DNA of 21,793 nucleotides from an uncultured Pseudomonas sp. (lineage in GTDB: Bacteria; Pseudomonadota; Gammaproteobacteria; Pseudomonadales; Pseudomonadaceae). Where the stretch lies: assembly GCF_946885885.1 (NCBI RefSeq), contig NZ_CAMPHN010000069.1, positions 1-21,793 of the forward strand, written 5' to 3'. The notes under the pieces are model-generated. The model did not search any database. It was not told where the DNA came from and saw only the letters and a program-made list of their open reading frames with translations. Every line of letters starts with the position of its first letter. Within the stretch, counting starts at the first letter, position 1. Positions 1-8,600 of this stretch are shown piece after piece. The position numbers and the translations under genes are program-made.

Positions 1-4
1 GCGG

Positions 5-103
5 GTTGCGCGGAAAATCTCGCCATGCGTTGTTGTAGGACTTGGCAAGGGAACACCATTACCTGCGTCCTACGCCTAGCCTGGCGAGATTTTTCGCGGC
101 AAC
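5..103. repeat. Imperfect extended palindrome (REP-like intergenic element)
   Basis: The arms at 5-25 and 82-103 are inverted copies (GTTGC, then about GCGGAAAATCTCGCCA) that differ by one extra base and one substitution. A second inner pair, GTAGGAC at 35-41 and GTCCTAC at 67-73, is nested inside. The element lies in non-coding DNA upstream of rlhA. It looks like a dispersed palindromic repeat or a small non-autonomous element. The window edge prevents checking for a target duplication on the left. Confidence 0.5.
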
Positions 104-256
104 GCGGCTTGCGCTGAAACGGCAACAGACCCTAGGGGTTAAGTGGAGGGCTCGACCGTCTGGTTCCGCATCGGTCTATTACCTATTTCTCTGCCCCATC
201 ACCGCCCCCCCTGCCGCCGCCCGGCACCTGCTGGTGCCTCTGCGCCACAGGCCCGC

Positions 257-262
257 TACAAT
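257..262 (+). promoter_or_regulatory. Putative -10 box of rlhA promoter
   Basis: TACAAT, 5 of 6 matches to the sigma-70 -10 consensus, lies 40 bases before the rlhA start codon in a CGCTACAATGCGCCCC context common for housekeeping promoters in pseudomonads. No good -35 hexamer stands at the ideal distance, so this is an inference from the -10 alone. Confidence 0.35.
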
Positions 263-301
263 GCGCCCCTTGCCCGTGCCAGCCTGATAAAGAAGAACGC
301 C

Positions 302-2305
302 ATGTCCCTGCCCAAACACCACCTGGAACTGCTCAGCCCCGCCCGTGATGTGCACATCGCCCGCGAGGCGATTCTGCATGGGGCCGATGCCGTGTATATC
401 GGCGGGCCGAGCTTCGGCGCGCGGCACAACGCTTGCAACGAAGTGAGCGATATCGCCGAGCTGGTGGCGTTCGCCCATCGCTTCCACGCGCGGGTGTTCG
501 TCACCATCAATACCATCCTGCATGACGACGAGCTGGAGCCGGCGCGCGCGCTGATCCACCAGTTGTACGACGCCGGCGTGGACGCGCTGATCGTGCAGGA
601 CCTGGGCGTGCTGGCGCTGGATATTCCGCCGATAGAGCTGCACGCCAGCACCCAGACCGACATCCGCACCCTGGAGCGGGCCAAGTTTCTCGACCAGGCC
701 GGCTTCTCCCAGTTGGTGCTGGCCCGCGAGCTGAACCTTAAGGAAATCCGCGCCATCGCCGACGAAACCGACGCGGCCATCGAGTTCTTTATCCACGGTG
801 CGCTCTGCGTGGCGTTTTCCGGGCAGTGCAATATCTCCCACGCGCAGACCGGGCGCAGCGCCAACCGCGGCGACTGCTCGCAGGCCTGCCGCCTGCCCTA
901 CACCTTGAAGGACGACCAGGGCCGCGTGGTGGCCTTCGAGAAGCATCTGCTGTCGATGAAGGACAACAACCAGAGCGCCAACCTCAGCGCGCTGGTGGAC
1001 GCCGGCGTGCGCTCGTTCAAGATCGAAGGGCGCTACAAGGACATGGGCTACGTGAAGAACATCACCGCCTATTACCGCCAGCGCCTGGACGGCATTCTCG
1101 CCGAGCGCCCGGACCTGGCCCGCGCCTCCAGCGGCCGTACCGATCATTTCTTCGTGCCCGATCCGGACAAGACCTTCCACCGCGGCAGCACCGATTACTT
1201 CGTCAGCGAGCGCAAGATCGATATCGGCGCTTTCGATTCGCCGACCTTCACCGGCCTGGCCGTCGGCCATGTCGAGAAAGTCGGTAAGCGCGACCTGATC
1301 GCCGTGACCGAGGCGCCGCTGTCCAACGGCGACGGCCTGAATGTGCTGGTCAAGCGCGAGGTGGTGGGCTTTCGCGCCAATATCGCCGAGTTGAAAAACG
1401 AGTTCGAGGAAGACGGCGAAAAGCGCTGGCGCTACCGGGTGGAGCCGAACGAGATGCCGGCCGCCCTCTCCCGCCTGCGGCCGAACCATCCGCTCAGCCG
1501 CAACCTCGACCACGACTGGCAGCAGGCGTTGCAGAAGACCTCCGCCGAGCGCCGCATCGGCGTCAGTTGGCAGGCGACGCTGCGCGAGCAGCGCCTGGAA
1601 TTGACCGCCACCAGCGAGGACGGCGTGCGCGCCATGGCGAGCCTGGACGGCCCCTTTGGTGTGGCGAACAAGCCGGAACAGGCACTGGAACAGCTGCGCG
1701 ATCTGCTGACCCAGCTGGGTACGACGATTTATCACGCTGATGCCGTCGAGCTGGATGCGCCGCAGGCATACTTCATCCCCGCCTCGCAGCTCAAGGCGCT
1801 ACGCCGCGAAGCCATCGAGGCGCTGACCGCAGCGCGGGTCGCGGCCCATCCGCGCGGCGGACGCAAGGCCGAGAGCAACCCGCAGCCGGTCTACCCCGAG
1901 GCGCACCTGTCGTTCCTCGCCAACGTCTACAACCACAAGGCCCGCGACTTCTACCATCGCCACGGCGTGCAGCTGATCGACGCGGCCTACGAGGCCCACG
2001 AGGAAACCGGCGAAGTGCCGGTGATGATCACCAAGCACTGCCTGCGCTTCTCCTTCAACCTGTGCCCGAAACAGGCCAAGGGCGTTACCGGCGTGCGCAC
2101 CAAGGTCGAGCCGATGCAGCTGGTGCATGGCGACGAGGTGCTGACGCTGAAGTTCGACTGCAAGCCGTGCGAGATGCATGTGATCGGCAAGATCAAGGGC
2201 AACATCCTCGGCCTGCCGCAACCCGGCAGCGCCGCCACTCAGGTGGTCGGCCAGGTCACGCCCGAGGACCTGCTCAAAACCATCCGCAACCGGCCAGGGC
2301 GCTAA
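302..2305 (+). CDS. rlhA: RlhA, 23S rRNA C2501 hydroxylase (peptidase U32 family)
   Basis: A 667-residue U32-family protein. The N-terminus (HLELLSPARD, then ILHGADAVYIGGPSFGARHN) and the length of about 650 residues fit RlhA (YdcP), which makes 5-hydroxycytidine at 23S rRNA position 2501, rather than the shorter (about 450-residue) tRNA hydroxylase TrhP. The family cysteine signature is intact: C169 and C176 (CVAFSGQC), then C192 and C196 after NRGD. A second cysteine set near the C-terminus (C580, C588, C620, C623) may bind a metal or cluster. The frame is open upstream to 143, but ATG at 302 was chosen because the family N-terminus begins there and AAGAAG lies just upstream. The gene is monocistronic; a 600-base gene-free stretch follows. 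The assignment rests on remembered family features; the reaction is known for E. coli and inferred here. Confidence 0.88.
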   Translation: MSLPKHHLELLSPARDVHIAREAILHGADAVYIGGPSFGARHNACNEVSDIAELVAFAHRFHARVFVTINTILHDDELEPARALIHQLYDAGVDALIVQDLGVLALDIPPIELHASTQTDIRTLERAKFLDQAGFSQLVLARELNLKEIRAIADETDAAIEFFIHGALCVAFSGQCNISHAQTGRSANRGDCSQACRLPYTLKDDQGRVVAFEKHLLSMKDNNQSANLSALVDAGVRSFKIEGRYKDMGYVKNITAYYRQRLDGILAERPDLARASSGRTDHFFVPDPDKTFHRGSTDYFVSERKIDIGAFDSPTFTGLAVGHVEKVGKRDLIAVTEAPLSNGDGLNVLVKREVVGFRANIAELKNEFEEDGEKRWRYRVEPNEMPAALSRLRPNHPLSRNLDHDWQQALQKTSAERRIGVSWQATLREQRLELTATSEDGVRAMASLDGPFGVANKPEQALEQLRDLLTQLGTTIYHADAVELDAPQAYFIPASQLKALRREAIEALTAARVAAHPRGGRKAESNPQPVYPEAHLSFLANVYNHKARDFYHRHGVQLIDAAYEAHEETGEVPVMITKHCLRFSFNLCPKQAKGVTGVRTKVEPMQLVHGDEVLTLKFDCKPCEMHVIGKIKGNILGLPQPGSAATQVVGQVTPEDLLKTIRNRPGR

Positions 2306-2362
2306 AGCTGGGCGGACGCCCGGCATCGTGCAAGGCTGAGGGATTGAGCGAGCCGGGATTCA

Positions 2363-2378
2363 TGACGCGCAACGTCAC
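2363..2378. repeat. Palindromic repeat TGACGCGCAACGTCAC
   Basis: TGACG and CGTCA arms around CGCAA. A nearly identical copy (CGCGG in the centre) occurs at 3531-3546, so the stress-protein gene lies between two copies. Confidence 0.45.
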
Positions 2379-2491
2379 GAACTGTATTCCCACACAGCGC
2401 CCGGAAACGATCGACAGGTGGGGGTTGCTACGCTCGACGCCCCTCACCGCACTTCCTGGACGGTTGCGGATGACAAGAACCAAGCCATCGC

Positions 2492-2543
2492 GTAGGGCGG
2501 GTGCAACCCACCGAGACACCAAGTCGGGGTTCGTCCGCCCTAC
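2492..2543. repeat. REP-like hairpin (GTAGGGCGG arms)
   Basis: GTAGGGCGG at 2492-2500 is the exact inverse of CCGCCCTAC at 2535-2543. Inner arms AACCC (2505-2509) and GGGTT (2527-2531) extend the stem with mismatches. The GTAGGGCGGGTGCAACCC style is a familiar dispersed intergenic repeat of pseudomonads. Confidence 0.6.
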
Positions 2544-2905
2544 CGTTTACCCCCATGCTCGGCGTGAGCGCCATCAGCTTTTCCGCTGTATCCGCCTGAT
2601 AGCTGTCTCAGCCGCACCCTCCCCGCAGGTCATTCATGACCTTACGCTGGCTTACCATCCTTGACTTGATGCTGGACCCGCACGCCGAACCGGGTAGCGC
2701 CCGATAGTTGGAAATCGAGCCCGATATCCAGCATGTCGGCGGCCGACTTGAATGTACCGAACTCGACGATTCACTCGGCAAATCCCCTTGAACCATCCCC
2801 CTGCATTTCGCGCCCAATAGTTGAGGCCGCGGGCAATCTGCCTGTGCCCGACCGACGAACTCCATGGAATGCAGCACGGTTTGTATTCGAAACGAAGGTG
2901 ACCCC

Positions 2906-3499
2906 ATGACCCATATTCTGATCGCGGCATTCGACCGCTACGCCGAGGCCGAACAGGTAAAAAGCCAACTGACGGCCGAGGGAATTCCCAGCGAGGATAT
3001 TCAGCTGTCGGCCTCACGTAACCCCGAGACCATCGACAACGAGCTAATGGATATCGCCGTTCATAAATACAACGAGGACTCGCTGGCCGACAGGATCGGC
3101 GACTTCTTCCGCTCGGTATTCGGCGCCGATGCCGACAAGCACGCGGGCCGCTACCCCGAAGCGGTACGCCGGGGCTCCATAGTGGTCACGGTGACGCTGC
3201 ACAGCAAAAAACCGATCGCCCTGGTCGCAGAGGTGATGCAGCGCAACGGCGCCATCGACATCAACGAACGCAGCGTCGCCTGGTACGAAAAAGACGCGAG
3301 GCCAGCGACCGCCAGCACCGAGACCTTGACCACCGGCTACCCGGACGCCACCTCGTTCAGCATCGGCGTGACGGACGCGGCGAAAATGACCGCCGAGGAA
3401 CTCGCCGCCGGCGACAACGCCATCCCCGGCCGCTGGAAGAACGCCCACTCCCCCGCCCGCGACAACAGCGCCGGGCGCGTGCATATCGTGACGCGCTGA
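2906..3499 (+). CDS. General stress protein, YflT-like N-terminal domain
   Basis: A 197-residue soluble protein without signal peptide. The first 40 residues (MTHILIAAFDRYAEAEQVKS, then LTAEGIPSEDIQLSAS) match the beta-alpha-beta pattern of the YflT/general-stress-protein 17M domain: a hydrophobic strand, then AFDRYAEAE, then a GIP.EDI turn. A second strand-helix unit is seen near RGSIVVTVTLHSKKPIALVAEVMQ. The C-terminal 60 residues are polar and probably disordered. ATG 2906 was chosen over the upstream in-frame ATG 2864 because GAAGGTG stands 6-12 bases before it and the domain begins at once. The gene stands alone. A stress role is inferred from family resemblance; no catalytic residues are visible. 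Confidence 0.6.
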   Translation: MTHILIAAFDRYAEAEQVKSQLTAEGIPSEDIQLSASRNPETIDNELMDIAVHKYNEDSLADRIGDFFRSVFGADADKHAGRYPEAVRRGSIVVTVTLHSKKPIALVAEVMQRNGAIDINERSVAWYEKDARPATASTETLTTGYPDATSFSIGVTDAAKMTAEELAAGDNAIPGRWKNAHSPARDNSAGRVHIVTR

Positions 3500-3529
3500 T
3501 AGTTGCTCCCAGCATCGGTGCAGGGAGTC

Positions 3530-3546
3530 GTGACGCGCGGCGTCAC
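3530..3546. repeat. Palindrome GTGACGC-gcg-GCGTCAC
   Basis: Perfect 7-bp arms (3530-3536, 3540-3546) with a 3-base loop, about 30 bases after the stress gene stop. It shares its core with the palindrome at 2363-2378. It could act as a terminator stem, but no T-tract follows. Confidence 0.45.
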
Positions 3547-3722
3547 AGGCTCGCTCCCACGCGGACGGCTTGACGGCTCGACGCTTCGACGTGAGGGCCA
3601 TCAGGATGCCGACTGGACAGCGCCTTTTCCCCGTCATTCACCTGACTACCCCCTGATCGGAAGCGCTTAGCGGTTGCTGCTCCATGAGCCTGTTAGCGAG
3701 CAGGCGACAGATACTATCAGTG

Positions 3723-3731
3723 TGCTAGCAT
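3723..3731 (+). promoter_or_regulatory. Putative extended -10 of lipoprotein gene
   Basis: TGCTAGCAT, an extended -10 (TGn plus TAGCAT), lies 34 bases before the ATG at 3766. No clear -35 was found, as is allowed for extended -10 promoters. Confidence 0.33.
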
Positions 3732-3765
3732 CGCCCCCCCATTACTCCTAACTGAAGGGATTCAT

Positions 3766-4314
3766 ATGCTGAAGCGCTTTATCTGTCTTGCCACTGTCGC
3801 CCTGATTCTTCAGGGATGCGGCGTTGCGATGCCACGCTACGATGCAAACTTCGATAACGTGCAGGCACTGAAAAATCAAGCTCCACTGGTCAAGCTCAAT
3901 TCGCTCTCAGTCGCGGCGGACAAAGGGCAGGATTCGATTTCCGTCCGCGCCAACCCTGTGCGTAGCCCGGAAGGGTCGATCAGCAAGCATGTACAAAAGG
4001 CGTTGGAAGATGAACTGCGTCTGGCGGGATTATTGGAACCATCCGCCTCGCGCCGCCTGGATGTACAGCTGCGCCAGAGCAAATTGGATGCAGCGGTCGG
4101 CACCGGCAGCGGCGCGATCAGCGCGGACTTCAACCTCCGCGAAGGCGAGCGCTCCCTCTATAGCAGCAACAAGACGGTAACCAGTACCTGGGACAGCAGC
4201 TTCGTCGGCGCCATTGCGATCCCGGCTGCGGCCAATGCGTTCAACCCGCTGGTACGCAAACTGCTGGCCGAGCTGTATCAGGATCCCGCGTTCATCAAAG
4301 CGATGAAGCAGTAG
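3766..4314 (+). CDS. Small lipoprotein of unknown function
   Basis: A 182-residue protein with a lipoprotein signal: MLKR, a hydrophobic core and lipobox LQGC, with lipidated Cys18. The residue after Cys is Gly, not Asp, so outer-membrane sorting by Lol is expected. The mature part has strand-helix character; a helix around KHVQKALEDELRLAGLLEP is followed by a DVQLRQSKL strand, the kind of fold seen in YajG-like and related periplasmic lipoproteins, but no named family is recognised. The start is supported by GAAGGGA 6-12 bases upstream. It is convergent with another lipoprotein gene of similar size (stop to stop 43 bases) around a shared hairpin. The two proteins are not obviously homologous in sequence, although both contain a D.L...L..SGLF/AGLLE-like helix. 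Confidence 0.75.
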   Translation: MLKRFICLATVALILQGCGVAMPRYDANFDNVQALKNQAPLVKLNSLSVAADKGQDSISVRANPVRSPEGSISKHVQKALEDELRLAGLLEPSASRRLDVQLRQSKLDAAVGTGSGAISADFNLREGERSLYSSNKTVTSTWDSSFVGAIAIPAAANAFNPLVRKLLAELYQDPAFIKAMKQ

Positions 4315-4324
4315 GTAGAAAGGC

Positions 4325-4352
4325 ATAGGCGCGCCCATCAGGTCGCGCCTAT
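4325..4352. terminator. Bidirectional terminator-like hairpin
   Basis: ATAGGCGCG (4325-4333) pairs perfectly with CGCGCCTAT (4344-4352) across a 10-base loop, in the 43-base gap between the stops of two convergent lipoprotein genes. There is no long T-tract on either side, so intrinsic termination is probable from position rather than proven. Confidence 0.55.
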
Positions 4353-4357
4353 CTCGG

Positions 4358-4987
4358 TCAGCCGCGCAGCGGCAAAACCTCTTGCGCGTACTTCAGCACT
4401 TGCTGATCGACCATTTGCTTCAACAAGGCATTGAGCTGGCGGCGGAAACTGTCGTTGATCGCTTCGCCCGGCGTATAGCCCATCATTGGGATGAAGATCA
4501 GCCCCATCCAGGTGCGCACCGAATCATAGTTCTGCTTGGCCAATACTGGCTGGTTCTGCTCATCCAGAACCTGCAGCGTCATGGTGTATTCATCCTTCGC
4601 GGTAGCCGGAATCACCATGAAGGTGAAGCCGGAAATCATGCCGCTCACCATTGCCGCACCCGCGGAGCCGCTGTTGTAAACCTTCAGTTTAAGCGTGTAA
4701 TCGCCCGGCTGCTTTTGGAATTCATCCAGCGTGTAGCGGCTAAATAAGCCCGAGTCACGCAAAGAAGCCTCGAGCTGTGGCTTGAGCATATCCCTGGCCT
4801 GCGGTACTTCGACCGCATTGGCATCGCCCGCCTTGCCTTGATAGAAGGTGAAATCGACAAACACACTGGGACGCTGCTGGTAACTGGCCATCGATGGCAA
4901 GGTGGTTTCTGGAACCTGATCACCAGGGAAACTGGCGCAGCCGGCCAGGGTAATGGCCAGAGCCATTCCCAACATCTTCAACTTCAT
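4358..4987 (-). CDS. Lipoprotein of unknown function
   Basis: A 209-residue lipoprotein. The signal is MKLKMLGMALAITLAGC with lipobox LAGC and Cys17, followed by Ala-Ser, so outer-membrane sorting is expected. The mature part begins with a strand (SVFVDFTFYQG), then a helix ending in LRDSGLFSRYTLDEF, a strand DYTLKLKVYNSG, a glycine-rich hydrophobic turn (AAMVSGMISGFTFMVIP), a strand EYTMTLQVLDEQNQPV and a C-terminal helix NDSFRRQLNALLKQMV. This layout resembles periplasmic lipoproteins that build a paired-strand sheet, but I do not recognise a named family. The frame is open upstream to 5152; ATG 4987 was chosen because the signal peptide starts there and AAGGAC lies 6-11 bases upstream. Its leader carries a TCCGCCG hairpin at 5028-5047. 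Confidence 0.75.
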   Translation of the reverse strand: MKLKMLGMALAITLAGCASFPGDQVPETTLPSMASYQQRPSVFVDFTFYQGKAGDANAVEVPQARDMLKPQLEASLRDSGLFSRYTLDEFQKQPGDYTLKLKVYNSGSAGAAMVSGMISGFTFMVIPATAKDEYTMTLQVLDEQNQPVLAKQNYDSVRTWMGLIFIPMMGYTPGEAINDSFRRQLNALLKQMVDQQVLKYAQEVLPLRG

Positions 4988-5027
4988 TTGGATCGTCCTT
5001 GTTGATTGAAAAACATTGACTGAAAAA

Positions 5028-5047
5028 TCCGCCGTCGTCGCGGCGGA
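5028..5047 (-). promoter_or_regulatory. Hairpin upstream of minus-strand lipoprotein gene
   Basis: TCCGCCG (5028-5034) and CGGCGGA (5041-5047) are perfect inverse arms around TCGTCG, 40 bases before the start codon at 4987. It could be a leader structure or an operator; the transcription start is unknown. Confidence 0.3.
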
Positions 5048-5342
5048 CGGTACTGTATGCAAAGCACAGCATGATGGCAAACCGCCCACACCCAAAATGC
5101 CGGAGCATGGGAATCGTCGGAAAAGTCGCTGTGCCGATAAATCATCTGGCACTACCGTTTATCCCGTCACCATTTGCCGCTGCGAATCTCTGCTAATGTC
5201 AGTCAATCCATGCAAGGGATTGCACATATCTCTATCGAGACCTCTCTCGACGACGTGCCCCTCCCTCGCTTCGACGGCAGATAACCGGCCGCTGCGGCGC
5301 CAAAGCCGCATTCGCCCCTTCGTTATCCAACCGTTTAGTTAG

Positions 5343-5511
5343 CAGGCCGTTGAAAAACGTAGGCGAGGCAGCCAGCGCAAGACAAAAACAGGCAAAAAAG
5401 CGACTGGGGTCGCACTCGACTTTACGAGCTGTAAATGAGCATTTTCAGACGCCGAGTCCCGGCCTGTTTTTAACGCCGCGATGGCAACGCAGGTAGTTTT
5501 TCAACGGCCTG
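5343..5511. mobile_element. MITE with 16-bp perfect TIRs and TTAG target duplication
   Basis: CAGGCCGTTGAAAAAC at 5343-5358 is repeated as an exact inverse at 5496-5511. The 169-bp element is flanked directly by TTAG on both sides (5339-5342 and 5512-5515), which looks like a 4-bp target-site duplication. An inner inverted pair, AAAAACAGGC (5384-5393) with GCCTGTTTTT (5462-5471), gives further fold-back structure. It has no open frame of transposase size, so it is non-autonomous. The TTAG duplication fits the YTAR target preference of IS5-group elements, but the parent IS is not identified from sequence memory alone. Confidence 0.82.
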
Positions 5512-5614
5512 TTAGGCCCTGCCCACTCGACGGCGGGCAAGGCCAATGCACAAGGACGGTCTCCGACATAGTTGTGGATTAGCTGATTTTCCCGGAAGCA
5601 CGTCCTTACTCCCG

Positions 5615-5644
5615 ACCGGCGGCGATTCTTGTAATCGCGCCGGT
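5615..5644 (+). promoter_or_regulatory. Strong leader hairpin before the heme lipoprotein gene
   Basis: ACCGGC and GCGATT (5615-5620, 5622-5627) pair with AATCGC and GCCGGT (5633-5638, 5639-5644): 12 base pairs with a single bulged G and a 5-base loop. It ends 32 bases before the start codon and does not cover the AGAAAGGA ribosome site. No T-run follows. It may be a leader stability element, an attenuator-like stem or the end of an upstream repeat. Confidence 0.45.
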
Positions 5645-5676
5645 TGGATTATCGACTCGGCGAGGGAGAAAGGATC

Positions 5677-8600
5677 ATGCGCGCCCTGAACGTTATTCGC
5701 GGTTTTCACCACAGTCTCATTCCGCTGACATTGCTGCTCGGCGGTCTGGCCATGCCCGGTTGCGCCCCACAACCGACCGAACCGCGCGCCGTGCGCGGCT
5801 TCATCGTGACCACGGTGCGGGTGACCAGCACGCCCGCCGGCAAGAGCAACCCGTCCACGGAAAACAGCACCGTCACCCGCGAGGTGTTCCTGCCGAACAT
5901 CGGCGTGACCCTGACCAATGCCGATGGCGATGAATTCGGCCCCCTGCCCACCGACCTCAGCGGCCGTTTCGCCTTCAACCGCGTGGCGCCCGGAGACTAT
6001 CGGCTGTGCTGGAAGGCGCCCGGCTATATCAGCGATTGCCGCAAGGAGCCGGTCAAGGTCGGCAATAAGATTCTGCACCTGGGCAAGGTGCAGATTCAGG
6101 TGGAGCGCAAAGCCAATTTCGGCTCGCTGTACGGCGAGGTGCGCCTGATGGACGGCAGCATCCCGCGCACCTATGACATCCTCGCCAATATCAACGCCTT
6201 CCCGCTCGTTACCGCTCTGGATAAGGATGTCGCGCTCGGTCAGGCGCCGGCCAATAATCAGGGTCAGTACCTGTTGCCGCTGGTGCCCGCCCAACAGTTT
6301 CTCAAGGTACGCACCCAGGTCGATCAGGCCAACTTCGAGCGCAGCCTCGGCCCTACCGTGCTGGGCAGCGGCCGCACCTATCGGTTGGATATCCGCCTGC
6401 CCAACCGGCGGCCCGCACTGTTGCCGCTGATCGCCCGCAATGCTGCCGCGCAACGGGTACGCTCGCCACGCCCCGGCGACGAGGTGAGCCTCAGCGCCGA
6501 ACCGGCGCCGAGCCAGAAAGAACCCTTGAAATACCGTTGGCGCCTTGCCCCCGGCGCCGGCACGCTGAGCAGCACCAGTGACCCGTCGGTGACCTGGAAG
6601 CTGCCCTCGGCCCCTGGCGAGCATCAGGTGGAATTGATCGCTTACGACAACCTCGGCGGTTACCGCAAAACCAATCTGGTGCTGAACACCGATGCGAACG
6701 GCGAAGGCATCGTCTTCTCCGGCAAGGTAATGGGTGCGGACGTGCCGCACCTGGCCGGCGCCAGCGTGACGGTTGCCGGCAAGAGCACGACCACCGATGC
6801 GGCCGGCCATTTCACCCTGCGGGTCAAGGAACTGGAGCGCTATATCCTGCACATCAGCCACCCCGACTACGCATTCTTCTCGCGGATCTACGACGACAGC
6901 CAGCGCGGCGGGCGCTGGACCCTCTACCCGGCACGCATCATCAAGGATCAGGACCCTAAACAGGCCATCGAGCTCACCGACCAGACCAGCCAAGAGCGTT
7001 GCTGGGGTAACCCAAGCAGTCGCTTCGACTGGAAGGCCACCCCACTACGCGACCGCATCCAGTTCCAGAACGGCACCGGCAAGGTCGTCGACGGCAAGTT
7101 GCCCCGCGAAGACCGCCTGGCCCTGGCCGCTGCCCGCCAACCGCGCCAATGCAGCCCCGGCATCCGCGTGCGCATACCGGCTAACGGCCTGGTCGATGAA
7201 AACCGGAATCCGCCCAGCGGCCTGGTCGATATAAAACTCTCCACCATCGACATCTATGCGGCGGATGCCATGCCGGGCGACTGGAGCGCCTTGGACCTGA
7301 ACCGCGACCTCAGGGTGATGCAAAGTTATGGCGCGGGCACCATCGAGATCAGCGATAGCCTCGGGCACAGCTTCAACCTGGCCGCGGGCGTCGAGGCCGA
7401 GGTGATCATCCCGGTCGATCCGCTGCAACTGGCGTTTCCCGCCGCCATTCCACCGACCATTCCCTACCTGACCTACGACGAAGCCAATGGCATCTGGGTG
7501 CAGGACGGCGAAGCCACGCTCGATGCCGGCGGCCAGTTCTACCTGGCCAAGGCCAAGCACTTCTCGGCAGAAAACATGGACGTGACCAAGATCGATCAAT
7601 CCTGCGTGAAGCTGGACGCCAGCGCCCTGCCCGGCACCTTCAAGAAGGTCGAGGTGATAATCCCCGACCCCGGCGGAGCGGCGCCGCGCATCATCACCCG
7701 CAACATCGATAATACCGGCGTCGGCGATGCCAAGATCCACGCCCTCTACAACCTGCCGAGCAACGAAGACATCTATGTCATTCCGATCCGCGTCGACGAT
7801 GGCGGCATCGAGCCCGATCAACCCTTCGGCCAGTTCTCGGTAAATACCGGCGACCCGCAGGTGCCCACCGATCCCAACAAGCCGAAATTCGAATGCGCCC
7901 CCGGCGATGGCTGTGTCGGCACCAACCCGTACGGCGCCTGTCGGGTCAGCATCGCGCTGAGCGATCTCGGTGCGCCACCCGACCCGGTCGATGTGTTCCT
8001 CGCCGGCCTGCAATACAACCCCGCCGCGGCCTCCTTCCTCGCCGAGCTGCAACCGGATCTAGTAGCGGCCGGCCCGGACGGCACCGATTTCAGCGATGCC
8101 ATCCTCAATGCCACCCAGGCCTATTACGAGACCATCGACCCGCATAATCACAGACGCACCCTGGATGACTTCAAGGCCCACAACGGCTATCCCGGTGGCG
8201 GCGAAAGCCACGCGCTCTACGCCAATTCCGGCGACCTGGGTTTCGGGCGCGACATGCATTGCTGGAAGAATGCCTGTGACGCCGACGATCCGACTATTTG
8301 CGACACTGTCTGCTACGTCACCAATTACCTGGACGGCGATGCCTTCGATTCCGACGACCAGGAGGACTTCAAGCGCACCGTCGATGCCGAGAACGCCAGC
8401 GGCACCGATGCCAATGCCGTGGCCACGGTGGCCATGGAGCATTCCTTCCTCGATGACCCGGACAGCGACGGCGCCTTTGTCGGCACCAGCCGGGCAGTGA
8501 AGTTCTACGTCTATTTCGGCGACGGCAATGGCGACGGCGTGGACGATTCGGGCGACCCGGCGTTTCCCGACGGCGCGCTGCTGCTCAACGCCAACCTCGA

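Larger units (their letters stand above)
2306..2905. other. Gene-free stretch with REP-like palindromes
   Basis: Six hundred bases between rlhA and the stress-protein gene. Open frames here are short, overlapping and lack ribosome sites or recognisable protein. It contains a TGACG..CGTCA palindrome (2363-2378) and a GTAGGGCGG-bounded REP-like hairpin (2492-2543). No promoter could be placed with confidence for the downstream gene. Confidence 0.6.
4988..5676. other. Gene-free stretch carrying a MITE and a leader hairpin
   Basis: About 690 bases between divergently transcribed lipoprotein genes. It holds a hairpin in the leader of the minus-strand gene (5028-5047), a small TGCGGC/GCCGCA hairpin (5293-5310), the MITE at 5343-5511 and a strong hairpin at 5615-5644. 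An open frame at 5016-5342 has no ribosome site and no protein-like composition. Confidence 0.6.

Noticed and set aside
179..1735. Long minus-strand open frame opposite rlhA
   Set aside because: It lies in the third-position GC-rich shadow of rlhA, has Ala/Gly/Val/His-rich composition and no family similarity or ribosome site.
5016..5342. Plus-strand open frame in the gap before the MITE
   Set aside because: No ribosome site, mixed composition, and it ends at the MITE border by chance.
5512..6993. 493-codon minus-strand open frame
   Set aside because: It is antisense to the heme lipoprotein gene, with low-complexity composition; the plus frame has a signal peptide and domains.
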